Positions 25,113-32,198 of a DNA stretch of 47,745 nt are shown in pieces (the stretch's first letter is position 1; each line of letters opens with the position of its first letter). This stretch comes from Clostridia bacterium (lineage in GTDB: Bacteria > Bacillota > Sulfobacillia > RBS10-35 > JADGHG01), in assembly GCA_019689585.1 (NCBI GenBank), contig JADGHG010000005.1:1-47745 (forward strand), written 5' to 3'. Position numbers and translations under genes: made by a program. Under the pieces are notes generated by a model. It made no database searches. It was not told the origin of the DNA and saw only the letters and a program-made list of their open reading frames with translations.

Positions 25113-25553
25113 ATGTGGCAGGAACTTCTGGCGGCCGTCGGCGGGCTCTTGCTCGTCCTGCTCCCGGTCCTCCAAGGGTATGCGAATCAGACGCTGCTCC
25201 TCCTCCTGAACCTCGCGATCGCCGTGCACGTCCTCTACCTCTCGCTCTCGGCCTTCGCCATCAGCCGCATCGAGAGCCGCACCTGGCGACGCTACCCCGG
25301 CCGGCGCTGGCTCATGGTCGTGGCTGCGCTGGTCGCGGCGCCGGCCGTGGCACTGCCGCCGCTCCTCGGCCTCGGCACCGACCTTGTCGCCTCGCGCAAC
25401 AACCTCTTCTGCGGTGCGCTCATCTTCTTCTGCTCGCTCTGGGCCGCGCTTCTGCCGCCGCCCGCCCGCGGCGAGGCGGAGGAGGCCGCCGAAGAGGCGC
25501 CTTCGCGCCGCCGGAGCCCGCGCGCCGGCGCCGAGCTCACGGCCGGGGCCTAG
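25113..25553 (+). CDS. small four-helix membrane protein ending caa3 cluster 1
   Basis: A 146-residue protein I cannot assign to a named family. It has four hydrophobic helices (about 4-22, 28-50, 64-86 and 95-113) and a charged Glu/Arg/Ala tail. Distinctive residues are an initial MW-EL, NL-x3-A-x-HV-x-YLSL in helix 2, an Arg-rich cytoplasmic-looking loop, and R-x-NL before helix 4. The divergent gene at 25550-25927 is a clear paralogue: its first 114 residues align without gaps and 53 are identical by hand count. Both close a caa3 oxidase cluster, which suggests an accessory or assembly role; that is inference. The two stop codons share one CTAG. Confidence 0.8.
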   Translation: MWQELLAAVGGLLLVLLPVLQGYANQTLLLLLNLAIAVHVLYLSLSAFAISRIESRTWRRYPGRRWLMVVAALVAAPAVALPPLLGLGTDLVASRNNLFCGALIFFCSLWAALLPPPARGEAEEAAEEAPSRRRSPRAGAELTAGA

Positions 25554-25927
25554 CCCTCCTCGGCCGGGCCCGCCTCCCGCCACGCGTCGAGGGCGGCCCA
25601 GAGCGCGAAGAAGAACGCGGCCCCGCCGAAGGCGAGGTTGTCCCGCGCAGCCGTCACGTCGCCGCCCTGCCCGAGGAGGGCGGGCGCCACCACGGCCATG
25701 CCGGCGAAGGCGGCCGCGGCGAGGAGGAGCCAGCCTCGCTCCGGGTGGTCCCGGCCCGAACGCCGGTCGGCCCGGTGGATGCCCCAGGCGGCGAGCGAGA
25801 GGTACGCGACGTGGAGCGCCAGGCCGAGGTTGACGAGGTAGAGGACCCCCGCCGAAAGGAAGCCGTTCCAGAAGGCAGCCGTGCCGAGGAGCGCGGCCCC
25901 TGCGGCCGCCGCCAGCTCGAGCCACAC
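25550..25927 (-). CDS. small four-helix membrane protein ending caa3 cluster 2 (paralogue)
   Basis: A 125-residue protein with the same four-helix layout as the one ending cluster 1, lacking most of its charged tail. It keeps MW-EL at the start, NLGLALHVAYLSL in helix 2, the R/P/W loop, ALLGQGGD and AARDNL before helix 4. The GTG start lies one base after the subunit IV stop, so it is translated as the fifth gene of the ctaCDEF2 operon. Repeated, symmetrical placement at the end of two oxidase operons argues that it works with the oxidase. No catalytic or metal motif stands out, apart from one conserved His in helix 2. Confidence 0.8.
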   Translation of the reverse strand: MWLELAAAAGAALLGTAAFWNGFLSAGVLYLVNLGLALHVAYLSLAAWGIHRADRRSGRDHPERGWLLLAAAAFAGMAVVAPALLGQGGDVTAARDNLAFGGAAFFFALWAALDAWREAGPAEEG

Positions 25928-25928
25928 G

Positions 25929-26261
25929 CTAGCGCACCACCCACACGAGGTACCAGATCGCCAGCACCCAGATCACGGCGAAGTGCGCCCCCATCCCGAA
26001 GTAGACGAGGTACCAACGGCTCGTCCGGCCGAGGTGCATGAAGAGGGTGAGCTGAAGGACGACCTGCCATGCGCCGAGGAGAAGGAGCGACCAGCCGACG
26101 TACGCTCTCGGGAGGAGCCTGAGGCCGACCAGCGCGAAGGCCAGGACGGTCCACGCAACCATGAGGAGCCACGCGAAGAGGAAGGCGCGCCAGGGCGCGC
26201 GCCGAGGGCGGATCTGCGCGCGGCCCTCCGCAGTGAGCCCCTCGTCCGCCTCGGACCTCAA
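25929..26261 (-). CDS. ctaF: cytochrome c oxidase subunit IV, cluster 2
   Basis: A 110-residue COX4_pro-like protein: about 20 charged residues, then three helices, with the conserved LTLFMHLGRTSRWY between helices 2 and 3. The start is taken as the TTG at 26261, which overlaps the subunit III stop as TTGA. This fits the tight coupling throughout the operon and gives a normal length. An upstream ATG at 26312 would overlap subunit III by about 55 bases. It resembles the cluster 1 protein in layout and in the LFMHL motif but is diverged elsewhere. Confidence 0.82.
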   Translation of the reverse strand: MRSEADEGLTAEGRAQIRPRRAPWRAFLFAWLLMVAWTVLAFALVGLRLLPRAYVGWSLLLLGAWQVVLQLTLFMHLGRTSRWYLVYFGMGAHFAVIWVLAIWYLVWVVR

Positions 26262-26899
26262 CCCGCCCCCGCCACCCCGAGGAGGTAGACGGCCGAGAAG
26301 ATGACGACCCACACGACGTCGACGAAGTGCCAGTAGAGGCCCGCCACGAAGAGGCGCGCCGCCTCCTCGCGCGCGATCCCCTCGAGGAGGATCGACTGGA
26401 AGAGCGCGGCGAGGAGCCAGAAGACGCCGAAGGTGACGTGAAGGCCGTGGAAGCCGACGAGCGTGTAAAAGGCGCTTGCGAAGGCGCTCGTCGAGAAGCC
26501 GAAGCCGGCGTGGGCGGCGTAGCTCCAGAACTCGTACGCCTGGATGGCGAGGAACGCCTCCCCGAGGGCGGCCGTGGCGGCGAGCCAGAGCTGCATGGCG
26601 CGGAGCCGGCCTTCGCGCGCCGCCAGCACGGCGAAGGCGCAGGTGAGGCTCGAGGTGAGGAGCGCGACCGTGGCGACTCCCACGAGGGGGAGGTCGAAGA
26701 GCTCGCGCGGCCCGGGCCCCCCGGCCGTCCGCCGGGAGAGGGCGAGGAAAGTCCCGATGAGCGAGGCGAAGAGCGAGGCCTCGCCGGCCAGGAAGACCCA
26801 GAAACCGAAGACGCGGTTCTCGTCCGCGGACCCGCGCGGAAGCCCTTCGGGGACGGAGGCCGGGGAGCGGCCGGGGACGGCGTAGGCCGGCTCGCTCAC
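26258..26899 (-). CDS. ctaE: cytochrome c oxidase subunit III, cluster 2
   Basis: A 213-residue five-helix subunit III, strongly similar to the cluster 1 protein: FGFWVFLAGEASLFASLIGT, GGPGPRELFDLPL, AIQAYEFWSYAAHAGFGF, FYTLVGFHGLHVTFGVFW and GLYWHFVDVVWVVIFSAVYL. The GTG start overlaps the subunit I stop (GTGA). Confidence 0.93.
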   Translation of the reverse strand: MSEPAYAVPGRSPASVPEGLPRGSADENRVFGFWVFLAGEASLFASLIGTFLALSRRTAGGPGPRELFDLPLVGVATVALLTSSLTCAFAVLAAREGRLRAMQLWLAATAALGEAFLAIQAYEFWSYAAHAGFGFSTSAFASAFYTLVGFHGLHVTFGVFWLLAALFQSILLEGIAREEAARLFVAGLYWHFVDVVWVVIFSAVYLLGVAGAG

Positions 26900-28725
26900 G
26901 CGCGGACCTCCTCCGCCGGCCGCACGACCACGCCCGGCGCCCGTCCGAACATCCCCCGGTAGAGGCCGAAGGCGACGAGCGCCGCGCCCGGCGCGCCGAG
27001 CCACGGCTTCCCGTAGATGAGGCCGAAGGAGGCGGACGCCGCCCCGAGCGCGATGAGAAACGGCAGCGCCGAGGGCGGCGGGAGGTGGATCTCCTCGGGC
27101 GCCGGGGCCGACCCGGTCTCCCGCTCCGACGCCTTCTTCTTCATGGCCCAGAAGGCGTCGCGGCTCGTCACGAGGGGGATGCGCGCAAAGCCATACTCCG
27201 GCACCGGTGTCGGCAGCGACCACTCGAGCGTGCGCGCGTCCCAGGGGTCGGCCGGCGCCCGCTCGCCCCGCACGAGGGCGGCGACCGTGTTGCCGAGAAG
27301 CACGAGGAACCCGGCCGTGAGGACGAAGACGCCCGCCGTGGAGACGAGGTTCAGCGTGGTGAGCCCCCAGTCGTCGGGGTAGGTGTAGACGCGGCGCGGC
27401 ATGCCGAAGAGGCCGAGGAAGTGCTGGGGGAAGAAGGTGACGTTGAAGCCCGTGAACACGAGCCAGAACGAGAGCTTGCCGAGCCGCTCGTCGAGCATCC
27501 GCCCCCAGATCTTCGGGAACCAGTAGTGGTACGCGGAGAGGAGCGCGAAGAGCGAGCCGCCCACCATCGTGTAGTGGAAGTGGGCGACGACGAAGTACGT
27601 CATGTTGTACTGGTAGTCGGCCGGCGCCATCGCCACCATCACCCCGGTGACGCCGCCCAGCACGAAGATCGGGATGAAGCCGACGGCGTAGAGCATGGCC
27701 GTCGTGAAGCGGATGCGTCCGCCCCACATCGTCGCGAGCCAGTTGAAGATCTTGATGCCCGTCGGGATCGCGATCATCATCGTCGTCACGCTGAAGACGC
27801 CGTTCACGACGGGGCCCATGCCGGCCGTGAACATGTGGTGGCTCCAGACGACGAAGGAGAGGAACGCGATCGCCGCGAGCGCCAGCACCATGCTGTCGTA
27901 CCCGAAGAGCGACTTGCGCGAGAAGGTCGCGACGACCTCGGACACGATGCCGAACGCCGGAAGGATGAGGATGTAGACCTCCGGGTGGCCGAAGATCCAG
28001 AAGAGGTGCTGCCAGATGAGGACGTTGCCCCCGAGCGAGACGTTGAAGAAGTTCGCGTCGAGGAAGCGGTCGAAGGTGAGGAGGAAGAGGTCGGCCGCAA
28101 GGGGCGGGAAGGCGAAGACGATCATGGTCGAGGTGATGAGCGCGGCCCAGGTGAAGAGCGGCATGCGCCGCAGCGTCATCCCCGGCGCGCGGCCGTTCAG
28201 GATCGTCACGACGAAGTTGACGCCGGTGATGAGCGTGCCGACGCCCGAGATCTGTCCGCCCAGCGCGTAGAAGTCGGGTCCGAGCCCGGGCGTGTAGGCG
28301 GGCAGGGTGAGGGGTGCGTACGCGAACCAGCCGTCGTTCGGGTACTGGCCCGCGACGATGCTCCAGTTGAAGACGACGGCGCCCGCCAGGAAGAGCCAGA
28401 AGCTCAAGGCGTTCAGAAACGGGAAGGCGAGGTCGCGCGCGCCGATCTGCAGCGGCACGACGTAGTTCACGAAGCCCAGGAAGAGCGGCATGATCGCGAA
28501 GAGGATCATGTTGAAGCCGTGGAGCGTGACGACGCCGTTGTAGGTGTCGCCGACGATGAGCCGCGAGCCGGGGTGCATGAGCTGGAGCCGGATGAGGAAC
28601 GCCTCGACGCCGCCCACCGCGAAGAAGAAGGCGGCCGAGACGAGGTAGAGGATCCCGATCCGCTTGTGGTCGACCGTCGTGAGCCAGGGACGGAGCCAGC
28701 GCCAGAAGGCTTGGGCGGTCCTCAT
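26896..28725 (-). CDS. ctaD: cytochrome c oxidase subunit I, cluster 2
   Basis: A 609-residue heme-copper oxidase subunit I of the A family. Ligands are intact: the His in TLHGFNMILF, FGHPEVYIL, WSHHMF and VVAHFHYTMVGG. It is clearly homologous to the cluster 1 subunit (for example LTTVDHK and IGILYL near the N-terminus) but lacks part of that protein's N-terminal and C-terminal extensions. The ATG overlaps the subunit II stop (ATGA). Having two complete caa3 sets suggests use under different oxygen or growth conditions, which the sequence does not show directly. Confidence 0.96.
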   Translation of the reverse strand: MRTAQAFWRWLRPWLTTVDHKRIGILYLVSAAFFFAVGGVEAFLIRLQLMHPGSRLIVGDTYNGVVTLHGFNMILFAIMPLFLGFVNYVVPLQIGARDLAFPFLNALSFWLFLAGAVVFNWSIVAGQYPNDGWFAYAPLTLPAYTPGLGPDFYALGGQISGVGTLITGVNFVVTILNGRAPGMTLRRMPLFTWAALITSTMIVFAFPPLAADLFLLTFDRFLDANFFNVSLGGNVLIWQHLFWIFGHPEVYILILPAFGIVSEVVATFSRKSLFGYDSMVLALAAIAFLSFVVWSHHMFTAGMGPVVNGVFSVTTMMIAIPTGIKIFNWLATMWGGRIRFTTAMLYAVGFIPIFVLGGVTGVMVAMAPADYQYNMTYFVVAHFHYTMVGGSLFALLSAYHYWFPKIWGRMLDERLGKLSFWLVFTGFNVTFFPQHFLGLFGMPRRVYTYPDDWGLTTLNLVSTAGVFVLTAGFLVLLGNTVAALVRGERAPADPWDARTLEWSLPTPVPEYGFARIPLVTSRDAFWAMKKKASERETGSAPAPEEIHLPPPSALPFLIALGAASASFGLIYGKPWLGAPGAALVAFGLYRGMFGRAPGVVVRPAEEVRA

Positions 28726-29753
28726 CGGAGCGTCTCCAGGAAGGCGACGACGTCGCGGATCTGCGCGTCGGTGAGGGCGAGCTTCCCCTTGCCCGACGGC
28801 ATGAGCACCCCTGGTTTGAAGACGGAGGCGTCGGTCACCCAGCGGACGAGGTTCTCCCGGTTCAGCTCGAGGGTGCCGGCCCCGATCGTCTTGCGGAGCA
28901 TGAGGGCCGTCAGGTCCGGGCCGGTCGCGCCTTTGAAGGCGGTCCCGCGGATGGCGTGGCAACTCGCGCACTTCGCGGCGAAGATCTGCATGCCCCGCGC
29001 CGCGGCGCTCCCCGGCGGCGGGGGCGAGAACGGCTTCGTGAGCTCCGCCCGCCAGGCCTCGAAGGCCGATGGGGTATCGGCGTAGACGGTCGTCAGCATG
29101 TGCGCGTGGCTTGCCCCGCAGAGCTGCGTGCACTCGCCCGCGAAGACGCCCGGCCCGTCGCTCTGGAGGTAGAGGAAGTTGCGCCGGCCGGGGGCGGCGT
29201 CCACCTTGCCGCCGAGCCGCGGCACCCAGAACTCGTGCATCACGTCCGCCGAGGTGACGCGCAGGTCGAGCGGCCTCGCCGCCGGGACGTGGAGCTCGTT
29301 CGCCGTCACGAGCCCGAGGTCGTCGTAGCGGTATTCCCACCAATACTGGTGGCCGACGACGGTGACGCGCATCCCGCCGGCGACCGGCTTGGCGAGGTAG
29401 AACGTGTCGGTGAGGGACGGCACGGCGAGAAGCACGAGCAGCCCCGCGGGCACGGCCGTCCAGGCCACCTCGAGCCAGGTGACGCCCGGGTTGTCCGCGC
29501 CTTCGGAGGCGTCGCCGGGGCGGGCGCGAAAGCGCACGACGATGTAGAGGAGGACGAGGAGCACGGCCGCCGAGATGGCCCCGACGACGACGAGGCTCAG
29601 GCCGAGGAGGTCGAGCTCCATGCGCGCCGCGGGGCCCGCGGGCGCGAGGACGGAGCCCGGCCGCTCCACACTGCAGCCTGAGAGGGCGAGCGCGAGAAGG
29701 GCGACGGCGGGCGCCTCGGCGGCGCGCCTCGCTCGGCCGTGCCTCCGCCCCAC
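28722..29753 (-). CDS. ctaC: cytochrome c oxidase subunit II with fused cytochrome c, cluster 2
   Basis: A 343-residue caa3-type subunit II. A basic N-terminus leads to a hydrophobic signal ending in a lipobox (LALSGC, about 22-27), then two helices. The CuA ligands lie in GHQYWWEYRYDD, DVMHEFWVP and CTQLCGASHAHM, and CASCH (about 262) marks the cytochrome c domain, with VLMPSG supplying the Met ligand. The GTG start at 29753 follows a GGGAGG. I saw no convincing -10 upstream; the 117-bp inverted-repeat element begins 61 bases upstream and may have altered or supplied promoter sequence. Confidence 0.92.
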   Translation of the reverse strand: MGRRHGRARRAAEAPAVALLALALSGCSVERPGSVLAPAGPAARMELDLLGLSLVVVGAISAAVLLVLLYIVVRFRARPGDASEGADNPGVTWLEVAWTAVPAGLLVLLAVPSLTDTFYLAKPVAGGMRVTVVGHQYWWEYRYDDLGLVTANELHVPAARPLDLRVTSADVMHEFWVPRLGGKVDAAPGRRNFLYLQSDGPGVFAGECTQLCGASHAHMLTTVYADTPSAFEAWRAELTKPFSPPPPGSAAARGMQIFAAKCASCHAIRGTAFKGATGPDLTALMLRKTIGAGTLELNRENLVRWVTDASVFKPGVLMPSGKGKLALTDAQIRDVVAFLETLR

Positions 29754-29813
29754 GGGGCGCCGGGCCTCCCTACCCGGCTAGCCTTCGCGCGCCCCGGCCT
29801 CTCCATGCGGGCT

Positions 29814-29930
29814 CTAGCAGGCAGTGCGAATTGGCGAGGGGCGGGGCGAGCGTGCTCATGGGGCGGTTGCCGCGTGAGCAGCACCATTTCGCACGCAGCC
29901 ATGAATTCGCCAACTCACCCAGCCTGCTAG
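29814..29930. repeat. 117-bp element with 24-bp inverted ends (MITE-like)
   Basis: The left end (29814-29837) and the reverse complement of the right end (29907-29930) match at 20 of 24 positions, both starting CTAGCAGGC and ending TTGGCGA. Inside is a smaller hairpin, TGCTCA (29853-29858) with TGAGCA (29875-29880), around a GGCGGTTGCC loop. It carries no plausible gene. The terminal CTAG supplies the stop codon of the sigma factor gene. No target-site duplication was recognisable. A strong extended hairpin with another role is the alternative. Confidence 0.55.
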
Positions 29931-31207
29931 CCGCCCGCCGCGACGCCGGCCTCCCGCGCCCGGCGCAGGAGCAGCTCCCGTTCGCGCTCGTTTCGGGTGA
30001 GCGACGCGGCTCGCTCGAACTCCCGCCGGGCCTCCTCGAACCGGCCGAGCTTGGCGAGGAGGTCGCCACGCACGCTGGGAAGCAGGTGATAGTTCGCGAG
30101 AGAGGGTTCCGCGGCCAGCCGGTCGACGACCTCGAGGCCGGCCGCCGGCCCGAAGGCCATGGCAAGCGCCACCGCCCGGTTCAACTCCACCACGGGCGAC
30201 GGGCTCACCCGCGCGAGCGCCTCGTACAGCGTCGCGATCCGCTCCCAGTCCGTCTCGCCCGCGTGCCGTGCCCGCGCGTGGCAGGCGGCGATGGCCGCCT
30301 GCAGGGCGTAGGGACCGAGCGCGCCGCCGAGAGCTTCCGCGCGTTCCAGCGCCGCGAGGCCGCGGCGGATGAGGACGCGGTCCCAAAGCGAACGGTCCTG
30401 GTCGAGGAGCAACACCGGCTCGCCACCCGGCCCCACGCGGGCCCGGAGCCGCGAAGCCTGGATTTCCATGAGCGCCACGAGCCCATGGACCTCCGGCTCC
30501 TCGGGCATGAGCCCTGCCAGGACGCGCCCGAGGCGCAGGGCCTCGCGGCAGAGATCGGGCCGCGCCCAGTCGCTCCCGGCCGTCGCAGCATAGCCCTCGT
30601 TGAAGATGAGGTAGATCACCCGGAGCACGGACGAGAGGCGGTCCGCGAGCTCGTCACCCTCCGGGAGCTCGAAGGGGATCCGCGCCGCGCGCAGCGTCCG
30701 CTTGGCTCGGACGATGCGCTGCGCGACCGTCGCCTCGGGGACGAGGAAGGCGCGCGCGATCTCGTCCGTCCTGAGCCCTCCGAGCAACCGCAGCGTGAGC
30801 GCCGTGCGAGCCTCTTCCGAGAGCACCGGGTGGCAGCAGATGAACATGAGGCGGAGGACGTCGTCATCGATGGCCGCCCCGCCCACGGCATCCTCGGGGG
30901 AGGGCGCGGCCGGCGCCTCAAGTTCCAGACGCCGGCCGGCCTCCTCCAGCTTCTCCCTCAAGCGCGTCGCACGGCGCAGTTGGTCGATGGCGCGGCGCCG
31001 CGCCACCGTGGTGAGCCAGGCGGCCGGATGGTCCGGCACTCCGGACTCGCGCCACTCCTCAAGAGCCTCCACGAGCGCGTCCTGCGCGGCGTTCTCCGCA
31101 AGCCCGACGTCGCCCGTGAGCCGCAGGAGGCCTCCGACGATCCTGGCGGATTCGATCCGCCAGACCGCCTCCAGCGTTCGGTCGACGTCAACGCATGCCT
31201 GGGACAT
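29927..31207 (-). CDS. ECF sigma factor, ECF42-type with C-terminal TPR-like extension
   Basis: A 426-residue sigma factor. Region 2 lies near residues 10-75 (AENAAQDALVEALEEW, GVPDHPAAWLTTVARRRAID) and region 4 near 115-175 (LTLRLLGGLRTDEIARAFLV, EATVAQRIVRAKRTL). A helical extension of about 230 residues follows (VIYLIFNEGYAAT, EVHGLVALMEIQASRLRAR, VVELNRAVALAMAFGP). This layout and the adjoining DGPF genes define the ECF42 group, which uses the extension instead of a classical anti-sigma factor. The ATG at 31207 is chosen; it overlaps the upstream DGPF gene by 20 bases. The stop codon lies in the end of the inverted-repeat element. Confidence 0.88.
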   Translation of the reverse strand: MSQACVDVDRTLEAVWRIESARIVGGLLRLTGDVGLAENAAQDALVEALEEWRESGVPDHPAAWLTTVARRRAIDQLRRATRLREKLEEAGRRLELEAPAAPSPEDAVGGAAIDDDVLRLMFICCHPVLSEEARTALTLRLLGGLRTDEIARAFLVPEATVAQRIVRAKRTLRAARIPFELPEGDELADRLSSVLRVIYLIFNEGYAATAGSDWARPDLCREALRLGRVLAGLMPEEPEVHGLVALMEIQASRLRARVGPGGEPVLLLDQDRSLWDRVLIRRGLAALERAEALGGALGPYALQAAIAACHARARHAGETDWERIATLYEALARVSPSPVVELNRAVALAMAFGPAAGLEVVDRLAAEPSLANYHLLPSVRGDLLAKLGRFEEARREFERAASLTRNERERELLLRRAREAGVAAGG

Positions 31208-31568
31208 CGAAGTCGAAGTCGCTCGGCTCCTGGATCTTGCGGATTTCGATGACGTCGCCATCCCCGGCGGGGCAACGCTTCGCCCACTCGATGGCCTCTT
31301 CCTTCGAGCTGACCTCGATGATCCAGTAGCCGCCCACGACTTCCTTGGCCTCGCTGAAGGGGCCGTCCGTCACCGCGGGCTCTCCTCCCCGAAACGAGAC
31401 CCTGGCACCCATCGACGGCGGGTGAAGCCCGTCGAGCGCGAGGAGCACGCCCGCCTTCTCCAGCGCCTCGTTGTACTTCATCATCCGCTCGACGGCCGCC
31501 TGGTCGGGCATCGTGCCCGGGGCCGCACTCGCGTAGCCCGCCGGAATCATCAGCATCATGAAGCGCAT
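31188..31568 (-). CDS. DGPF/YCII-domain protein
   Basis: A 126-residue protein of the YCII-related DGPF family. It starts MRFMMLMIPAGYAS (first strand) and has YNEALEKAGVLLALDGLHPP, VTDGPFSEAKEVVGGYWIIE with the signature DGPF, and SSKEEAIEWAKRCPAG. DGPF proteins are the usual partners and main targets of ECF42 sigma factors; their biochemical activity is not established. It lies between a second DGPF gene and the sigma gene in one operon. Confidence 0.85.
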   Translation of the reverse strand: MRFMMLMIPAGYASAAPGTMPDQAAVERMMKYNEALEKAGVLLALDGLHPPSMGARVSFRGGEPAVTDGPFSEAKEVVGGYWIIEVSSKEEAIEWAKRCPAGDGDVIEIRKIQEPSDFDFDVPGMR

Positions 31569-31571
31569 GCG

Positions 31572-31898
31572 TCATGCCCCCTGAAAGTCGTCCGGGCCGC
31601 CCATCACCCGGCGGATCCTTGCCTCGCCCTCGCCCACGATGGCGAGGAAGCGCTTGGCCACCTCGACCGCTTCCTCCTTCGACGGAACGTCGATGAGCGC
31701 CCAGCCGCCGACAAGCTCCTTGGCCTCCGCGAAGGGCCCGTCCGTCACGGTGAACTTCCCGTCGGCGAGGCGGATCTGGGCGCCTTCGGAACTCGGCATC
31801 ATGCCGCCCGTCGCGACGAGCACCCCGCGGCGCGACATCTCCTCCATGAACTCCCCCATCCGGGCCATGACCTCCGGCGTGGGCGGGGGCAACCTCAT
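31572..31898 (-). CDS. DGPF/YCII-domain protein, short N-terminus
   Basis: A 108-residue DGPF-family protein, first gene of the ECF42 operon. It has FMEEMSRRGVLVATGGMMPS, VTDGPFAEAKELVGGWALID and SKEEAVEVAKRFLAIVGEGE. Compared with its neighbour it lacks the first beta strand and begins directly at MRLPPPTPEVMARM. AAGGAGG lies nine bases before the ATG at 31898; a TTG at 31904 is also possible. An N-terminal truncation or a frameshift upstream cannot be excluded. Confidence 0.8.
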   Translation of the reverse strand: MRLPPPTPEVMARMGEFMEEMSRRGVLVATGGMMPSSEGAQIRLADGKFTVTDGPFAEAKELVGGWALIDVPSKEEAVEVAKRFLAIVGEGEARIRRVMGGPDDFQGA

Positions 31899-31972
31899 CT
31901 CCAACCGCCTCCTTCGAGTGTGGGCGGCACCGGGCGTCCGGACAGCTCCCGATTGACCGCCTCTATAGACGC

Positions 31973-31999
31973 GTCGAACGGGGTGAGGGGAAATCGACA
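31973..31999 (-). promoter_or_regulatory. candidate ECF42-dependent promoter
   Basis: On the minus strand TGTCGA (31994-31999) is followed after 17 bases by CGAC (31973-31976). As I recall, ECF42 promoters have TGTCGA at -35 and CG(A/T)C at -10, in front of DGPF genes. This site lies about 75 bases before the first DGPF start, so the operon is probably autoregulated by its own sigma factor. Confidence 0.6.
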
Positions 32000-32151
32000 G
32001 GTGCTGGGGCGAAGGCCGGGTGAAGATTCGCGCATCTCGACGGTCACGCGTTCAAGGACGATCCGCGCCGGCGGTCAGGGCGCCGGGCCGACCTCGGCTG
32101 CCGCTCGTCTCGTTCATGTCTCACTGCTCACTCGAGGGCCTATTCATGGCC

Positions 32152-32167
32152 TAGCTCGCGCGAGCTA
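32152..32167. promoter_or_regulatory. 16-bp perfect palindrome of unknown role
   Basis: TAGCTCGCGCGAGCTA is a perfect inverted repeat with no loop, so it is better suited to binding a dimeric protein than to forming a terminator. It lies between the dGTPase-like remnant and the ECF42 promoter. No T-run follows on either strand. Confidence 0.35.
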
Positions 32168-32198
32168 CCGACTCCGCCCCATGGCGCGGTTTTCCGGC

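Noticed and set aside
29814-29930. Intrinsic terminator between ctaC2 and the sigma gene
   Set aside because: No T-run follows on either strand, and the repeat is long with separate terminal and inner arms, better explained as a small inserted element.
32189-32195. TCATTCA as a second FadR site
   Set aside because: Only one arm is present, with no TGAATGA partner at the right spacing.
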